The notes under the pieces were generated by a model that was not told the DNA's origin, did not search any database, and was given only the letters and a program-made list of their open reading frames with translations. A DNA stretch of 5,374 bases from Promethearchaeota archaeon (GTDB taxonomy: Archaea; Asgardarchaeota; Lokiarchaeia; Sigynarchaeales; SOKP01), in contig WJIN01000312.1 in NCBI GenBank assembly GCA_014730295.1, positions 1 to 5,374 of the forward strand. Direction: 5' to 3'. Position 1 is the stretch's first letter. Each line of letters starts with the position of its first letter. Shown here piece by piece: positions 4,904 through 5,374 of this stretch. The translations under genes were made by a program, and so were the position numbers.

Positions 4904-5173
4904 TTAGATAAGACTTGCGGCACTTTCAATGAAGGCTTGAAGTATTGCGTCAATAATGTCTTCTTCTTGAATATTTACCATCAATTTTTTTCCTCCTATA
5001 ACTAATGTCGGTACCGAGGTAATTTTATATTCTTTTAAAATCCCTCTATTTTCTGCAATATCGATATTGATTTTTTCTATCTTTAATTTTTTCCCGAACA
5101 TTGAAATATTTATTCGTTTTAATTTTTCTTCCACAGGTTTACACGGCATGCAATGGTTTGACGAAAAAAACAA
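4904..5173 (-). CDS. Thioredoxin/glutaredoxin-like CXXC protein
   Basis: A small thioredoxin-fold protein, probably a thiol-disulfide oxidoreductase. From the TTG at 5173 it has 89 residues. NHCMPC carries the redox pair Cys8 and Cys11, SVPTLVIGGKK gives the cis-proline (Pro55) and following strand, and a final helix occupies about 68-85. The size is that of archaeal mini-thioredoxins or NrdH-like redoxins. The true start is unclear: the frame stays open upstream to 5260 with no ATG or GTG, and the extra residues (IEFEQDYPKIL before FFSSNHC) would complete the first beta strand, which the TTG start cuts short. A GGGG at 5211-5214 stands seven bases before an ATA at 5203-5201, a possible non-standard start giving 99 residues. 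The open frame overlaps the end of the upstream GTPase gene in a different register. There is a 92-bp gap to the V4R gene. Confidence 0.8.
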   Translation of the reverse strand: MFFSSNHCMPCKPVEEKLKRINISMFGKKLKIEKINIDIAENRGILKEYKITSVPTLVIGGKKLMVNIQEEDIIDAILQAFIESAASLI

Positions 5174-5228
5174 GATTTTCGGGTAATCTTGTTCGAATTC
5201 TATGATCTTTCCCCTGTTTTTATAGTTA

Positions 5229-5374
5229 TTATTCGTTTTTATATTTAGTATATAGTTCTTTTATAATTGCCTGGAATCCTTTATAGACCCCGGTCCCCGT
5301 CTTGGCAGAAGTTTTATAATAATTTAAAAATCCTCGATCTTCTACTAATTTTTCAACCTTCGTATCATTTAGCT
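5229..5374 (-). CDS. Small GTPase, C-terminal fragment (partial)
   Basis: The last 47 residues of a small GTPase enter from the right edge and end at a TAA at 5229-5231. The G5 motif TSAKTG is followed by the final helix (YKGFQAIIKEL) and a short tail, YTKYKNE. The same arrangement closes the complete GTPase at 3700-4221, so this looks like a second Ras-superfamily member. There is no C-terminal cysteine for lipid attachment. G1-G4 lie outside the window, so the subfamily cannot be assigned. The 3' end overlaps the open frame leading into the thioredoxin-like gene. Confidence 0.8.
   Translation of the reverse strand, partial: LNDTKVEKLVEDRGFLNYYKTSAKTGTGVYKGFQAIIKELYTKYKNE

Overview
This window most likely comes from an Asgard archaeon (Lokiarchaeia- or Heimdallarchaeia-like lineages fit best). 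The DNA is AT-rich. It carries an archaeal TATA-binding protein, a Rab/Ras-type small GTPase, the tail of a second small GTPase, and a V4R-domain protein (the family related to eukaryotic TRAPP/Bet3) in one same-strand neighbourhood. Gene starts show archaeal GGAG and GGTGA Shine-Dalgarno sequences, TATA-like boxes and poly-T terminators. The lineage is inferred from gene content; no marker in the window fixes it.

Layout. Positions 1-849 form an AT-rich, repeat-rich stretch without a convincing intact gene. It begins with three 21-bp repeats that also read as the heptad-repeat end of a plus-strand protein. It continues with several inverted and direct repeats, including a palindrome present twice in near-identical form (588-605 and 735-752), and a plus-strand frame (472-819) that may be a decayed gene. 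Positions 850-2341 hold a two-gene minus-strand operon: a ribbon-helix-helix plus winged-helix DNA-binding protein, followed with an 11-nt overlap by a tyrosine recombinase that keeps all recognisable catalytic residues. This pair plus the repeats downstream looks like a mobile-element integration module or its remnant.

Positions 2466-2831 hold a divergent plus-strand gene of unknown function, which converges on tbp with only 17 bp between stop codons. From 2849 to the right edge every gene is on the minus strand. In transcription order these are a partial small GTPase (5374 to 5229), a thioredoxin/glutaredoxin-like CXXC protein whose reading frame overlaps the GTPase end, the V4R protein, a complete Rab-like GTPase, and tbp. 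The gaps of 92, 110 and 206 bp between the last four suggest mostly separate promoters rather than one operon.

The most noteworthy points are the recombinase module with its unexplained repeated palindromes, the GTPase/V4R neighbourhood that resembles the membrane-trafficking gene set of Asgard archaea, and two unusual translation-start situations: the thioredoxin-like gene has no ATG or GTG start, and tbp has either a seven-codon leader ORF or a leaderless start. No CRISPR array, tRNA or rRNA was seen.
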